NCBI RefSeq assembly: GCF_016495865.1
Contig: NZ_CP054706.1
Location: 2,728,001-2,792,000 of the forward strand
Length of the DNA: 64,000 bases
DNA from: Salicibibacter cibi
GTDB taxonomy: Bacteria; Bacillota; Bacilli; Bacillales; Marinococcaceae
Direction: 5' to 3'
Under the pieces are notes generated by a model that worked only from the letters and a program-made list of their open reading frames with translations, was not told the DNA's origin and made no database searches. The translations under genes and the position numbers were made by a program. Positions 45,331 through 54,431 of the stretch are shown here, in pieces. How positions within the stretch are numbered: the first letter of the stretch is position 1; each line of letters opens with the position of its first letter.

Positions 45331-46193
45331 CATTCCTGAAAAACATCAAATGCGTCCCATAAATGTTCGAGTTGCTCGAGTCTTTTCTCTACCTTATCCT
45401 GTTCGGAACGAGTAATTGCGGTTATGAGTGCACTCACAATGCTTTGTGGCGCCGAAAACGAATCAATAAAAGAATTTATTTCGGTAACGGCAAGCAGTTT
45501 CCGATCTCCGTATGGCGTAAGGGGCGATAGCATATGATCGGTGATCACGAGCGTTTTCGCTCCTTTTTGTTTCACGTATTTCAAAACTTCAACGGTCCGT
45601 TTCGTATATCGTGAAAACCCGAAAGCGATCACCAGATCATTCTCTTCGATATCGAGGATATGCTCTGATACCCCGTCCGCGGACCGAACCATTTCCGTAT
45701 TTTGCAAAACAAGATCCAAGTAAAATTCCAAAAAGAGTGCTACACTCGTCGCGCTTCGATATGCAACAATATAAATCCGCTCGGCGGCAATAATATCTTC
45801 GACCGCACCCTGGAATTCTTTCTTATCCATTTGCTGCAACGTTTGCTGCAAATTGTTAATATCATCCGACAACACTTCACTAACAGTATCTTCGGGCTTA
45901 TCTCCCCGCTCGGTCGTTCTCGCAAACACTTCCGCTGATGTCCATTTGCGTTGCAACGCTTCCTGCATATGCCTTTGCAGATCCGGGTACCCTTCGTAAT
46001 TTAAAAAAAAGGCAAAGCGTACGACGGTCGCTTCACCCACTTCTACATTTTTTGCAAGTTTGGAAGCTGTCAAAAAAGGCGCAGTTTCCTGGTGGCTGAT
46101 CAAATAATTGGCGATTTTGCGTTGAGATTTGCTCATCTCCTGCCGCTTGGCAATCATCTGTTCATAGATATCATTCCGAGACACGATGCTCAC
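45330..46193 (-). CDS. MurR/RpiR-family regulator with SIS domain
   Basis: A 287-residue regulator. The N-terminal RpiR helix-turn-helix (SKSQRKIANYLI, LTASKLAKNVEVGEATVVRFAFFL) precedes a SIS phosphosugar-type domain (RIYIVAYRSATSVALFLEFYL ... DLVIAFGFSRYTKRTVEVL). Such proteins usually sense sugar phosphates, but several control amino-acid catabolism. It lies between the TAXI-TRAP genes and a class-III aminotransferase gene, and probably controls one or both. Confidence 0.88.
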   Translation of the reverse strand: MSIVSRNDIYEQMIAKRQEMSKSQRKIANYLISHQETAPFLTASKLAKNVEVGEATVVRFAFFLNYEGYPDLQRHMQEALQRKWTSAEVFARTTERGDKPEDTVSEVLSDDINNLQQTLQQMDKKEFQGAVEDIIAAERIYIVAYRSATSVALFLEFYLDLVLQNTEMVRSADGVSEHILDIEENDLVIAFGFSRYTKRTVEVLKYVKQKGAKTLVITDHMLSPLTPYGDRKLLAVTEINSFIDSFSAPQSIVSALITAITRSEQDKVEKRLEQLEHLWDAFDVFQE

Positions 46194-46201
46194 CCTCTTT
46201 C

Positions 46202-46274
46202 TTAGAAAAACTTGGCTTCCACCAAGCCCTTATAGTGGAAGCCTTAGTTTTACTTATACTTTAATCGTTTACCA
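46202..46274 (+). repeat. Hairpin repeat HR-c
   Basis: TTAGAAAAACTTGGCTTCCACCAAGC..., TATAGTGGAAGCC. The loop pair TTCCACC/GGTGGAA has changed together relative to TTTTCGCC/GGCGAAA in other copies, which preserves pairing. Confidence 0.7.
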
Positions 46275-46326
46275 AGATTAAACATTTTTATAAAATGCAA
46301 GAAGCAGGAGGTTTTTTATTCTTTTA

Positions 46327-47706
46327 TTAACGAAGCACTTCCGGGATCACACGATCGTAAGCCTCAAGGGTTTTGGTTAATACCTCGTCATCATGAACGA
46401 CAGAGAGGCTATAGCGATTCCCCGGCTTGGTGTACACTCCTGCTTCAAATAGTGCTTTGTCCAATTTTTTTCTAGAGCCATGGTCACACATTTGCAGGTC
46501 CCGATAGTGATTAATCTCCTGTCTTTCCGTTAATAGTACACTAAACATTGCCCCGTTGCCAACCGTTTTCATGGGAATATCGTGTTTTTGAAACAGGTGG
46601 GTAAGCTCCTCTCTAAAGCGATCGGTTCGCGCGACAAGTGGATCATACGCTTGCTCAAGGACATCCAGGGTCGCAATTCCCGCTGCCAAAATAAGCGGAT
46701 GTCCGTTATACGTGCCACTGTGGAACAACGCCTTTTGTGATGTTTGGCTCCCTTCACCGGCAAAAACGTCCGTCCCACTCAACGGTGAACTTTGCTCCAT
46801 AATTGCTGATTTTCCACCGACAACTCCAAATGGAAATCCACCGCCCACAACTTTTCCGATCGTCGTTAAGTCCGGCGTCACATCATAAAGTCCTTGTACG
46901 CCGTCCATTGACGACCGAAAGGCCGTTTTTACTTCATCAAAAATGAGCAGAACCCCAATTTTTTTGGTGAGCTTTCGCAATTGTTGAAGGAATTGGGATT
47001 TCGGCGCAATGATCCCGCCCTCCATTGGTTCGATAATAACAGCTGCCAGTTCATCTTTATGTTGCTCCAAAATACGCGCACAGCTTTTACTGTCGTTAAA
47101 GGGAAGAATAATCGTATCATCGGAAGCATTCGGTGCCATTCCGCCCGAATCGGGGACAGCCTGGGGGTCTTCTTGATCGCCGGCATCGCTTTTCGAGGGA
47201 TGAATGCTTAAAAGAAGGGAATCAATTGCACCATGATAGTGACCTTCAAATTTCGCGATTTTATATTTTTTCGTATGAGCCATCGCCAAACGCATCGCTA
47301 ATAAATTTGCTTCGGTTCCGGAATTAGCATAGCGTATTTGCTCCATGGAGGGAAAATGTTTTTGAATACGGGCCGCCATTGTCACTTCACGATCATGAGG
47401 GGTTCCGAATAGCCACGTACCGTCTTCTTCGATTTGGCGGACGATCGCTTCGCGAACGTGGGGATGGGCGTGCCCGAGAATTAATGCACCATATCCCATT
47501 AAATAATCAATGTATTCATTGCCATCAACGTCATAAAATTTACTGCCGTTTGCACGGTTGATCGTAATTGGATAAGGTGCGAAATGTTTAATGTTGGCGG
47601 TCATCCCGCCCGGCATAACCGTCCGTGCCCGTTCCATATGCGCCAGTGACTGTGCGGTTCGTTCTGTGTAAACCTCGTCAGGATGTGCTACTTTTTGCAT
47701 TGTCAT
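46327..47706 (-). CDS. Class-III aminotransferase, glutamate-1-semialdehyde aminomutase-like
   Basis: A 459-residue PLP enzyme. The PLP Lys lies in LTTIGKVVGGGFPFGVVGG, the Asp in LLIFDEVKTAFRSS, the phosphate loop is RYANSGTEANLLAMRLA, and HYHGAID is conserved. It resembles the HemL-like group that includes beta-amino-acid aminotransferases, and is longer than true HemL (~430). GGAGG lies 11 nt before ATG 47706; ATG 47736 is another possibility. It is divergent from a glutamate-2,3-aminomutase-like gene and next to an RpiR regulator, which suggests beta-amino acid metabolism rather than heme synthesis. Confidence 0.8.
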   Translation of the reverse strand: MTMQKVAHPDEVYTERTAQSLAHMERARTVMPGGMTANIKHFAPYPITINRANGSKFYDVDGNEYIDYLMGYGALILGHAHPHVREAIVRQIEEDGTWLFGTPHDREVTMAARIQKHFPSMEQIRYANSGTEANLLAMRLAMAHTKKYKIAKFEGHYHGAIDSLLLSIHPSKSDAGDQEDPQAVPDSGGMAPNASDDTIILPFNDSKSCARILEQHKDELAAVIIEPMEGGIIAPKSQFLQQLRKLTKKIGVLLIFDEVKTAFRSSMDGVQGLYDVTPDLTTIGKVVGGGFPFGVVGGKSAIMEQSSPLSGTDVFAGEGSQTSQKALFHSGTYNGHPLILAAGIATLDVLEQAYDPLVARTDRFREELTHLFQKHDIPMKTVGNGAMFSVLLTERQEINHYRDLQMCDHGSRKKLDKALFEAGVYTKPGNRYSLSVVHDDEVLTKTLEAYDRVIPEVLR

Positions 47707-47903
47707 CGTCTTTAATTCCTCCGATAAAATATTCATTTCACATTTTAAATATATGAATGACTTCTTTCATTATACACAGAGGACAAGATTTTGTGAACCT
47801 TTTGTTTCATTTTATTCTTTAAAAGAAATTTACCATTCATTTTAAAGGGACAAACAGCAGCATTCGGCACTTTCCCAATTTTAAACGTGAATTCCTCATA
47901 GTC

Positions 47904-48032
47904 CTACTCCGGCACACGAGTAACTGGCGAGTCGATGATATGCCGAGAAATTAAATGATCGGCAAACTGATTTTGCTTTCGACTTATTCTTGTGGGGATG
48001 TCATTTAAACGTTTTACAATACTTATTTCCAT
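47904..48032 (-). other. Possible 42-aa reading frame or gene remnant
   Basis: A frame starting MEISIVKRLNDIPTRISRK and ending DSPVTRVPE, with natural-looking composition and an in-frame extension upstream (GSDKLGHG). The ribosome binding site is weak (AGGG). It lies in the ~500-bp gap between the divergent aminotransferase and kamA-like genes, which otherwise holds only the kamA promoter. Confidence 0.3.
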
Positions 48033-48124
48033 TCCATGCCCTAATTTGTCCGATCCAATCGCGTGTACGTCTTATGAAGGGGATCTTTCACTGATATTAG
48101 TTTTTTGAATCTTTTAATTCTTTT

Positions 48125-48153
48125 TTGACCTATCGAAAAGCAGCTGCTATACT
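48125..48153 (+). promoter_or_regulatory. Promoter of the kamA-like gene
   Basis: TTGACC (48125-48130), 17-nt spacer, TATACT (48148-48153), 50 bp before the start codon. Confidence 0.75.
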
Positions 48154-48203
48154 GTCGTTGACAGATGAGCCCATATTTTTCAATTTGAAAGGAGTGTTTC
48201 CAT

Positions 48204-49397
48204 ATGGCTCAACCAAAGTACATTACAAAAATTGACCAAATTGAGCAAATCCCTGAAGAAGAAAGAGAACGATTAAAGGAAATAACGGAAAAATTTGTGT
48301 TCCGTGTCAATGAATATTACGTAGGGTTGATCAATTGGGAAGACCCGAATGATCCGATTAAAAATTTAGTGATTCCAAATGAAAATGAACTTTCCGAATA
48401 TGGACGCTGGGACGCTTCGGATGAAGATACCAACTATGTCGTTCCCGGTTGCCAACATAAATATGAAACGACAGCCTTGCTGATCTGTTCCGAAGTATGC
48501 GGAGCTTATTGCCGTTATTGCTTCCGTAAACGTTTGTTCAGGAATGATGTAAAAGAAGCGATGTCCGATGTTGATCCGGGGATTGAGTATATTCGCAACC
48601 ACCCAGAAATCAACAATGTGCTGCTTACCGGCGGAGATCCCTTGATTCTCGCAACGAAAAAACTCCGCTACATCATTGAAGAGCTAAGGTCCATTCCTCA
48701 TGTAAAGATTATTCGAATCGGTTCCAAGCTGCCGGTTTTTAACCCGATGCGCATTTATGAAGACGAGGCTTTACTTGACTTATTCCGGGAGTATTCCACG
48801 CCGGATAACCGGATTTATGTCATGGCACACGTTAACCATCCGCGGGAAATCACGGACGAAGCAAAACGTGGCTTTCAAGCGCTTCACGATGCAGGTGTTA
48901 TAGTCGTGAACCAAACGCCTGTATTAAAAGGGATTAATGACAACCCGGACGATCTTGCCGAATTGCTCGATAAACTATCCTGGGCAGGTGTGACGCCTTA
49001 TTACTTCTTCATTAATCGTCCCGTTGCCGGAAATACGGATTTTGTGCTATCTCTTAAAGAGGCATACGAAGCGGTGGAAGAGGCAAAGGCGCGTACAAGC
49101 GGGCTCGGGAAACGGATTCGTCTATCTATGAGCCATACATCCGGGAAGATTGAAATTTTGGCGATCGAAGACGGAAAAGCCTATTTAAAATACCATCAAT
49201 CACGAGACGGAAAGTACGGAAAGTTTATGATCCTGGATTGCCCCGACGATGCCGGTTGGTTCGACGAACTCCCCGGAAACGAAGCCTACTGGGAAGCACC
49301 GAAGAAAAAAACAGAAGAAGTCATATCTGTCAATCAAATGTCCGACATGCCACAAAAAGGCAAACGGCGAGCTCCACGCAAGCAACCAACGTCCTAA
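48204..49397 (+). CDS. KamA-family radical SAM aminomutase, glutamate 2,3-aminomutase-like
   Basis: A 397-residue radical SAM/PLP enzyme that moves an amino group from C2 to C3. The [4Fe-4S] motif is C-x3-C-x2-C in SEVCGAYCRYCFRKR (~residue 96-103), followed by NNVLLTGGDPLIL and IIRIGSKLPVFNP. The two Asp residues that hold the lysine side chain in lysine 2,3-aminomutase (YQCDLSEG, VVDAPGGGGK) are replaced here by YFFINRPVAGN and LSMSHTSGKIEIL. The substrate is therefore probably not lysine; glutamate is the best guess. AAAGGAG precedes ATG 48204. The C-terminal tail is basic. Confidence 0.85.
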   Translation: MAQPKYITKIDQIEQIPEEERERLKEITEKFVFRVNEYYVGLINWEDPNDPIKNLVIPNENELSEYGRWDASDEDTNYVVPGCQHKYETTALLICSEVCGAYCRYCFRKRLFRNDVKEAMSDVDPGIEYIRNHPEINNVLLTGGDPLILATKKLRYIIEELRSIPHVKIIRIGSKLPVFNPMRIYEDEALLDLFREYSTPDNRIYVMAHVNHPREITDEAKRGFQALHDAGVIVVNQTPVLKGINDNPDDLAELLDKLSWAGVTPYYFFINRPVAGNTDFVLSLKEAYEAVEEAKARTSGLGKRIRLSMSHTSGKIEILAIEDGKAYLKYHQSRDGKYGKFMILDCPDDAGWFDELPGNEAYWEAPKKKTEEVISVNQMSDMPQKGKRRAPRKQPTS

Positions 49398-49406
49398 GTC
49401 AAAAAT

Positions 49407-49451
49407 CGAAAAACCCGAAGGTGCTGTTCAAAGCCTACCCTCGGGTTTTCG
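49407..49451. terminator. Bidirectional terminator
   Basis: CGAAAAACCCGA pairs with TCGGGTTTTCG between the converging kamA-like and FAH genes, with inner partial pairing AGG/CCT. Confidence 0.85.
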
Positions 49452-49456
49452 TTATC

Positions 49457-50365
49457 TTATTCGCTCATTTTATTTTCCAGCGTCCCAATTAACGGCATAT
49501 GAATCGACACATCGTCTCCCGGACGTAAGTATTGGGGAGGACTCATCCCTTTGCCAACGCCGGAAGGGGTGCCGGTTGCAATAATATCCCCTGGTTCTAA
49601 TGTCATTCCCCGGGAAATAATATGAATTAAATCCGGGATATCAAAGATCATGTCCGTTAACGGCGCAGACTGTCGGACTTCTCCGTTCACCTTAGTCATA
49701 AGCCGTTGTTCGGCGATCACAGCCTCATTCACATTTGTTGCAATCACTGGACCGATAGGGCTAAAGCCATCTAATCCTTTACCGAGAAAAAACTGCTTAT
49801 GCCTGCTTTGCAAATCCCTGGCTGTGAGATCATTCAACAAGGTGATACCGAATACATAATCCCATGCTTCTTCCCTTTTGATCTTTGCCCCTTGGCGGCC
49901 AATAACGACAGCAACTTCCCCTTCGTAATCCACTTGTTCACTTACGTCCCGTTGTAAGCTAATCGGTTGCCCGTGCCCGGCAATACTTGTATGCGGTTTT
50001 GTGAAAATAAGCGGATGGTCAGGGATATCTGCATCACTGCCAAGTTCAATGGCATGGGCAGCATAATTTTTTCCTACACACATAATATTCTTCGGCGTTT
50101 TGGCAATTGGTGCACACCTTTTAACCATCGCAGGCTTCACCCAAAAATTCTCGTCGGGCATAGCTTTTGCCTGTTCCAGTACTTTATCCGCGTTTTTTAA
50201 GAAAGCATCTCCATGATGAATGGCTTCCAACATATCAGCTGGGCAGTCTACACTTGGGAAAATTTTTCGAAATGCTTCTTCAAGCACTAAAATGTGCTGG
50301 CCATCTTCGCGTTCGACCCCAAGCTGTGTTTTATTATTATATACCATTGAAAGTAATCGCAGCAT
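49457..50365 (-). CDS. Fumarylacetoacetate hydrolase (FAH)-family protein
   Basis: A 302-residue FAH-fold hydrolase or decarboxylase. The C-terminal catalytic domain has MCVGKNYAAHAIE, the metal ligands in VDYEGEVAVVIGRQ, and FGITLLNDLTARDLQ followed by FSPIGPVI and IIATGTPSGVG. Family members cleave or decarboxylate acylpyruvates, oxaloacetate or fumarylpyruvate. GGGAGAGG precedes ATG 50365, 2 bp after the preceding oxidoreductase gene. It is last in an accC-accB-oxidoreductase-FAH gene string. Confidence 0.88.
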   Translation of the reverse strand: MLRLLSMVYNNKTQLGVEREDGQHILVLEEAFRKIFPSVDCPADMLEAIHHGDAFLKNADKVLEQAKAMPDENFWVKPAMVKRCAPIAKTPKNIMCVGKNYAAHAIELGSDADIPDHPLIFTKPHTSIAGHGQPISLQRDVSEQVDYEGEVAVVIGRQGAKIKREEAWDYVFGITLLNDLTARDLQSRHKQFFLGKGLDGFSPIGPVIATNVNEAVIAEQRLMTKVNGEVRQSAPLTDMIFDIPDLIHIISRGMTLEPGDIIATGTPSGVGKGMSPPQYLRPGDDVSIHMPLIGTLENKMSE

Positions 50366-50367
50366 GT

Positions 50368-50958
50368 TTACCTCTCCCTAAAAGATGGAAATTGATATGC
50401 GTATGCACGAACTAATGCGAACATACAATCTCTTTCGTTATCATCGGCAAGGACCGCGTGTCCTAGATGCAAAGGCGGGACTTGCCTAAATCCGCAAAAA
50501 TCAGCGATTGCTGTTTTAAATAAATGTTCCATCCATTGCTTTTGGCCTTTTTCCCATACGTCAGAGGGTGCGCCAGTTGTATAAATCATTCCAATCGGCT
50601 TGCCTGCCATTTTCGGAATTGGTCGTTCATTTTCCAGTTCAAATGCAAACCCATACGTGAGCACGCGATCCAGATAGCCTTTCCCGATCGCCGGAAAGCC
50701 TCCCCACCAAACCGGAAATAGTAAGGTGATTTCTTCTGCTTGCTCCACATATGCTTGCTCTTTTGCAACATCATCTGCGTAACGATTCATCAATGATTTT
50801 TCATACTCCGCTTGCGTTAACAGCGGATCGAACCCAAGCCTGTACAAATCACGTACCACGACTTCTTTCCCCGATTTTTTCAAAGCTTCGCGATAAGTAG
50901 CCAAAATTGCATGATTAAAGCTATCTTTACTCGGATGCATGTAAACGATCAAGTGCAT
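50368..50958 (-). CDS. NAD(P)H-dependent flavin oxidoreductase (flavodoxin-2 fold)
   Basis: A 196-residue FMN/FAD quinone-reductase-like protein (MdaB/YwrO type). It has LIVYMHPSKDSFNHAI for flavin phosphate, LLFPVWWGGFPAIGKGYLDRVL and GMIYTTGAP, the conserved flavin-ring loops. It reduces quinones or similar electrophiles. It lies 24 bp after accB and 2 bp before the FAH gene on the same strand. Confidence 0.88.
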   Translation of the reverse strand: MHLIVYMHPSKDSFNHAILATYREALKKSGKEVVVRDLYRLGFDPLLTQAEYEKSLMNRYADDVAKEQAYVEQAEEITLLFPVWWGGFPAIGKGYLDRVLTYGFAFELENERPIPKMAGKPIGMIYTTGAPSDVWEKGQKQWMEHLFKTAIADFCGFRQVPPLHLGHAVLADDNERDCMFALVRAYAYQFPSFRER

Positions 50959-50982
50959 GTTTTCGCCTCCTATTGGAAGCAG

Positions 50983-51465
50983 TTAATCCGTTCCCTTTTT
51001 AACCAGAAATAATGGTTGTCCATAATCAACGAGCTCCCCGTTCTCGACAAGAATCTCCTTGATTTCCCCTTCGATTTCCGCCTCAATTTCATTCATCAAT
51101 TTCATCGCTTCTACAATGCATACCACATTTGATTCATTGATTCGGTCTCCGGGCTGAACATAGGGATCGGTATCCGGCGAAGGCGCGCGGTAAAAAGTAC
51201 CGACCATTGGCGAAGTGATTTGTTCAAGATTCGGATCTGCCGATGGTGATTCTTGTTGATTGGCTCCCCCTTGCATTGCTGGCCGTACATTTTCAGCCGG
51301 CGGTGCAGCTTCCTGTGTCGCTGGAACTGCCACTTGTTGCATCACTCCATCCGGTTTTTTGCGGATGACCAGTCCCTCATTATCCTCGCCTGTGACCTCT
51401 AATTCGGAAATACCCGAGTCATCAACCGCTTTAATTAAATCTTTAATTTCCTCGATTTTGTACAT
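50983..51465 (-). CDS. accB: Biotin carboxyl carrier protein
   Basis: A 160-residue carrier protein. The biotinylated Lys is in [14 protein letters not shown] (~residue 124), within a C-terminal biotinyl domain that includes [14 protein letters not shown]. Residues ~1-35 form the N-terminal region, and the linker (~40-85) is Ala/Pro/Gln-rich. It accepts CO2 on biotin from AccC. It follows accC by 35 bp, the reverse of the usual accB-accC order of Bacillus, and no carboxyltransferase gene is in the window. Confidence 0.92.
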   Translation of the reverse strand: MYKIEEIKDLIKAVDDSGISELEVTGEDNEGLVIRKKPDGVMQQVAVPATQEAAPPAENVRPAMQGGANQQESPSADPNLEQITSPMVGTFYRAPSPDTDPYVQPGDRINESNVVCIVEAMKLMNEIEAEIEGEIKEILVENGELVDYGQPLFLVKKGTD

Positions 51466-51500
51466 GATGACTTCCTCCTCCTTCTTTGGACATGTATCGT

Positions 51501-52841
51501 TTAGATTGTCTCCTTTTCCAAAAACGTCGTATCAAAGTCCCCTGATGCAAACGCTTCGTTGTCCATGAGCGCTAGATGGAAAGGAATCGTTGTCTCTACA
51601 CCTTCCACGACAAATTCCACTAGCGCGCGTCTCATGCGTGCAATCGCTTCTTCACGGTTCGGGGCAAAAACAATTAATTTCGCGACCATTGAATCATAAT
51701 AAGGCGTGATCGTATAGCCTGTGTAAACCGCACTGTCTACGCGCACACCCGGACCTCCCGGCGGTAAATACATCGTAACTTCTCCCGGGGAGGACCGAAA
51801 ATTTTTCCTTGGATTTTCAGCGTTGATTCGGCATTCAATCGCATGGCCACGTACGGTAACTTCTTCTTGCTCGATGGATAAAGGATGTCCACCGCCAACC
51901 AGGATTTGCTCTTTAATGAGATCCACACCCGTCACTTCTTCTGTAACCGGATGTTCCACCTGTATACGAGTGTTCATCTCCATAAAATAAAAACGATGAT
52001 GTTTATCAAGTAAAAATTCAACGGTTCCGGCACCGACATAGTTCACTGCTTTTGCTGCTTGTATGGCCGCTTCTCCCATCTGCTTGCGGACATCCGTATC
52101 AATCGCCGGTGACGGGGCTTCTTCCACTAGCTTCTGATGACGACGCTGGATGGAACAATCCCGTTCACCGTAATGGATGATATTCCCAAACCGATCGCCC
52201 ATGATTTGGATTTCAATATGTCGAGGTTCCTCGATAAATTTTTCTAAGTAAACGCCTGCGTCTCCGAAATTGGTTTCTGCTTCTTGACGTGCCATCGTAA
52301 TGGAACGAATCAATTCATCGGCATCGTATACAACACGCATGCCCTTTCCGCCACCGCCGGCTGTCGCTTTTATGATAATGGGGTATCCAATTTCTTTTGC
52401 CGTTTTAAGAGCTTCTTTTTCATCTTCAATCAGCCCGTCACTTCCGGGCACGATCGGAACCCCTGCCTCGTGCATCGTTTCGCGCGCTTGTGACTTGGCA
52501 CCCATTTTATTAATCGCTTCCGCAGACGGCCCAATAAATGTAAGGCCATGATCCGCACAAATGTCAGCGAATGCTGCATTCTCCGCTAAAAAACCATAGC
52601 CGGGATGAATCGCATCTACGCCCGTTTTCGTCGCGGCTGCGATCAGATTTGTTTTGTTCAAATAACTTTCTGCCGCGGCATTCGGACCGATGCAATAGGC
52701 TTCATCAGCGATAAGCACATGCAAAGATTCCTGATCCGCTTCTGAATAAACAGCGACCGTTTCGATGTTCAGTTCACGGCAGGACCGGATGATGCGAACG
52801 GCAATTTCACCGCGATTGGCGATTAAAACCTTATTAATCAT
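51501..52841 (-). CDS. accC: Biotin carboxylase
   Basis: A 446-residue ATP-grasp enzyme that carboxylates the biotin of AccB. The Gly-rich ATP loop is [14 protein letters not shown], with [17 protein letters not shown] at the active site and [13 protein letters not shown] in the C-terminal domain. The start is [18 protein letters not shown] with GGAGAC-type sequence upstream. It is the first gene of a four-gene string, accC-accB-oxidoreductase-FAH. It may be a second, catabolic biotin carboxylase rather than the fatty-acid housekeeping enzyme. Confidence 0.93.
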   Translation of the reverse strand: MINKVLIANRGEIAVRIIRSCRELNIETVAVYSEADQESLHVLIADEAYCIGPNAAAESYLNKTNLIAAATKTGVDAIHPGYGFLAENAAFADICADHGLTFIGPSAEAINKMGAKSQARETMHEAGVPIVPGSDGLIEDEKEALKTAKEIGYPIIIKATAGGGGKGMRVVYDADELIRSITMARQEAETNFGDAGVYLEKFIEEPRHIEIQIMGDRFGNIIHYGERDCSIQRRHQKLVEEAPSPAIDTDVRKQMGEAAIQAAKAVNYVGAGTVEFLLDKHHRFYFMEMNTRIQVEHPVTEEVTGVDLIKEQILVGGGHPLSIEQEEVTVRGHAIECRINAENPRKNFRSSPGEVTMYLPPGGPGVRVDSAVYTGYTITPYYDSMVAKLIVFAPNREEAIARMRRALVEFVVEGVETTIPFHLALMDNEAFASGDFDTTFLEKETI

Positions 52842-52860
52842 GCTGGAGTGTCTCCTTTAT

Positions 52861-52920
52861 TAGAAAACTCGGCTTTTCGCCAAGCTTTTATGGCGAAAGC
52901 CTTCGTTGCACTTATGTATG
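52861..52920 (+). repeat. Hairpin repeat HR-d
   Basis: TAGAAAACTCGGCTTTTCGC, CAAGCTTTTATGGCGAAAGCC, ACTTATGTATG. The right tail (GTTGATTTATACTTTC) is absent. It lies in the otherwise empty gap 52842-53158 between accC and the pterin dehydratase gene. Confidence 0.75.
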
Positions 52921-53158
52921 CCTATCCTTCTAAATTTTAAATAAAAACGTATCGACCGTCAATGTTTACCATCGTTCCATCGTCTTCAGCAGGTGTTTTC
53001 ACATTCAAAATACCAAATGGAACATGCATATATTGTCAAAGGGACAGAGAGAAGACGCAATTGATTTTTTCTTTTCCGGCAAAATTGGACAAAGAAGGGT
53101 TTGAGTCCTACCCGAAACAGGAATAGATAATAAGGAAATTAAATGGAGGTGAACGATT

Positions 53159-53437
53159 ATGAACGACGTAAAAGCAAAAGCCCAAGAATTGACAGGTTGG
53201 TCATTGGAAGGAGAGAAAATACAGAAACGTTTTTCCTTTGACAGTTATTTTGAAGGAATTTCTTTTGTGAATAAAATTGCGGTCTATGCGGAAGGCGTTC
53301 AGCATCATCCTCATGTGACCATTGACCATACAAATGTCACCGTGCAATGGACGACCGTGGACCAAGGAGCACTCACGGAAAAAGACATTGCTGCCGCTAA
53401 CGCTTCCGACAATTTATTAAAAAGTGGTCACATTTAA
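53159..53437 (+). CDS. 4a-hydroxytetrahydrobiopterin dehydratase
   Basis: A 92-residue PCD/DCoH-like protein that dehydrates 4a-carbinolamine of tetrahydropterin. The family motif with consecutive His residues is visible: AEGVQHHPHVTIDHTNVTVQW (His at ~45, 46, 48), followed by a TEKDIAAA C-terminal helix. GGAGGTG lies 8 nt before ATG 53159. No aromatic amino acid hydroxylase gene is adjacent, so the protein may serve molybdopterin or another pterin pathway. Confidence 0.88.
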   Translation: MNDVKAKAQELTGWSLEGEKIQKRFSFDSYFEGISFVNKIAVYAEGVQHHPHVTIDHTNVTVQWTTVDQGALTEKDIAAANASDNLLKSGHI

Positions 53438-53665
53438 ACGAGAATAGGCACGTGTGGCACACAAACCGCAAGTTGCCTAAAAGAATCGCGGAAATCGCAC
53501 GGCGAAGGGCTGGCGCTCTCGGCACGGCTGCCTTGTTGGCCCTTCCTCCCGGATTTATCCTCGCGCACACCGTCTTTTTCCATTAATTGGTGATTATCTT
53601 GCTAAATTTTTGGATATCGTAGATAATCAAAGTGAAACCCCTTAACCTGAAGGAGCGATGAAAAA

Positions 53666-54109
53666 ATGGATTTACTTGGAATTGCAGCTTTAATTTTCGC
53701 GATCGCATTTGCGGTTCTCGTCGTTTTCTTGGCAAAAACCCTCGGAAACTTGGCAAATGTGCTTTCCAAAACAGAAGTCACAATCGGAAAACTTCCCGAT
53801 CAGTTGGATGAAATTACGAGAGAGACGGGAACAGTTCTCCACAATACAAATGAAACGATTTTGGATGTCAATGAAAAAGTGGCCAATTTGAACCCTTTCT
53901 TTGACATGATCGGTGATGCAGGCGAAGCTTCCCGCAAGTTGTCATCCTCGCTCGTGGATATAACCGAATCGATGAAAAGTCAATCACAAGAAGCGACAGA
54001 AACCTCGCATCAAAAAGGGCTGAGCGGCTTTTACGGTCTGGCAGCATTTATGTATTTTTTAAATCAAAAACGCAACCAAAAAATGAATAACATTTTAGGC
54101 CGAGTGTAG
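53666..54109 (+). CDS. DUF948-family membrane-anchored coiled-coil protein (YtxG-like)
   Basis: A 147-residue protein: one N-terminal transmembrane helix (GIAALIFAIAFAVLVVFLAKTL) and then an amphipathic region with regular heptad spacing (~residues 30-115: LANVLSKTEVTIGKLPDQLDEI ...), as in the DUF948 general-stress proteins of Bacilli. AAGGAGCG precedes ATG 53666. The stop lies in a terminator stem. Role unknown, probably envelope stress. Confidence 0.85.
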   Translation: MDLLGIAALIFAIAFAVLVVFLAKTLGNLANVLSKTEVTIGKLPDQLDEITRETGTVLHNTNETILDVNEKVANLNPFFDMIGDAGEASRKLSSSLVDITESMKSQSQEATETSHQKGLSGFYGLAAFMYFLNQKRNQKMNNILGRV

Positions 54110-54137
54110 ACATTTCGCAATGCTACACTCTTTTTTT
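54102..54137 (+). terminator. Terminator of the DUF948 gene
   Basis: GAGTGTAG (54102-54109, including the stop) pairs with CTACACTC (54123-54130), followed by seven T. Confidence 0.92.
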
Positions 54138-54256
54138 CTGTTTGTATGAAAGGGATCATTCATGACGTCCGTAATCAGTTGAGCTACTCGGTTTCAGGCT
54201 CCATGAAGCTTTAGTAACAACTGATCATGCCGAATTTGAACGATATTCAGTGCTAT

Positions 54257-54332
54257 ATAGAAAACTTGGCTTTTCGCCAAGCTTTTATGGCGAAAACATA
54301 TAAGAAAGTTGATTTATACTTTCTGGTATGCC
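54257..54332 (+). repeat. Hairpin repeat HR-e
   Basis: TAGAAAACTTGGCTTTTCGC, CAAGCTTTTATGGCGAAAAC and the tail AGTTGATTTATACTTTC, with the middle segment shortened. Located between two converging genes, in a 320-bp gap with no gene. Confidence 0.75.
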
Positions 54333-54431
54333 AAAAAAAGATAAGGACAACCGCTGGGCGTGCCCTTATCTTCACAATAAAAACAGGGGGTGTTGTTTAT
54401 ATCTTCCACTTCCTGCCCAATGTTAAACCTG

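Noticed and set aside
46327..47706. hemL (glutamate-1-semialdehyde aminomutase for heme synthesis)
   Set aside because: The protein is longer than HemL, and the neighbours (RpiR, TRAP, KamA-like) are not heme genes, so only a HemL-like aminotransferase is called.
48204..49397. Lysine 2,3-aminomutase (kamA)
   Set aside because: Both substrate-side Asp positions of lysine 2,3-aminomutase are replaced, so lysine specificity is not supported.
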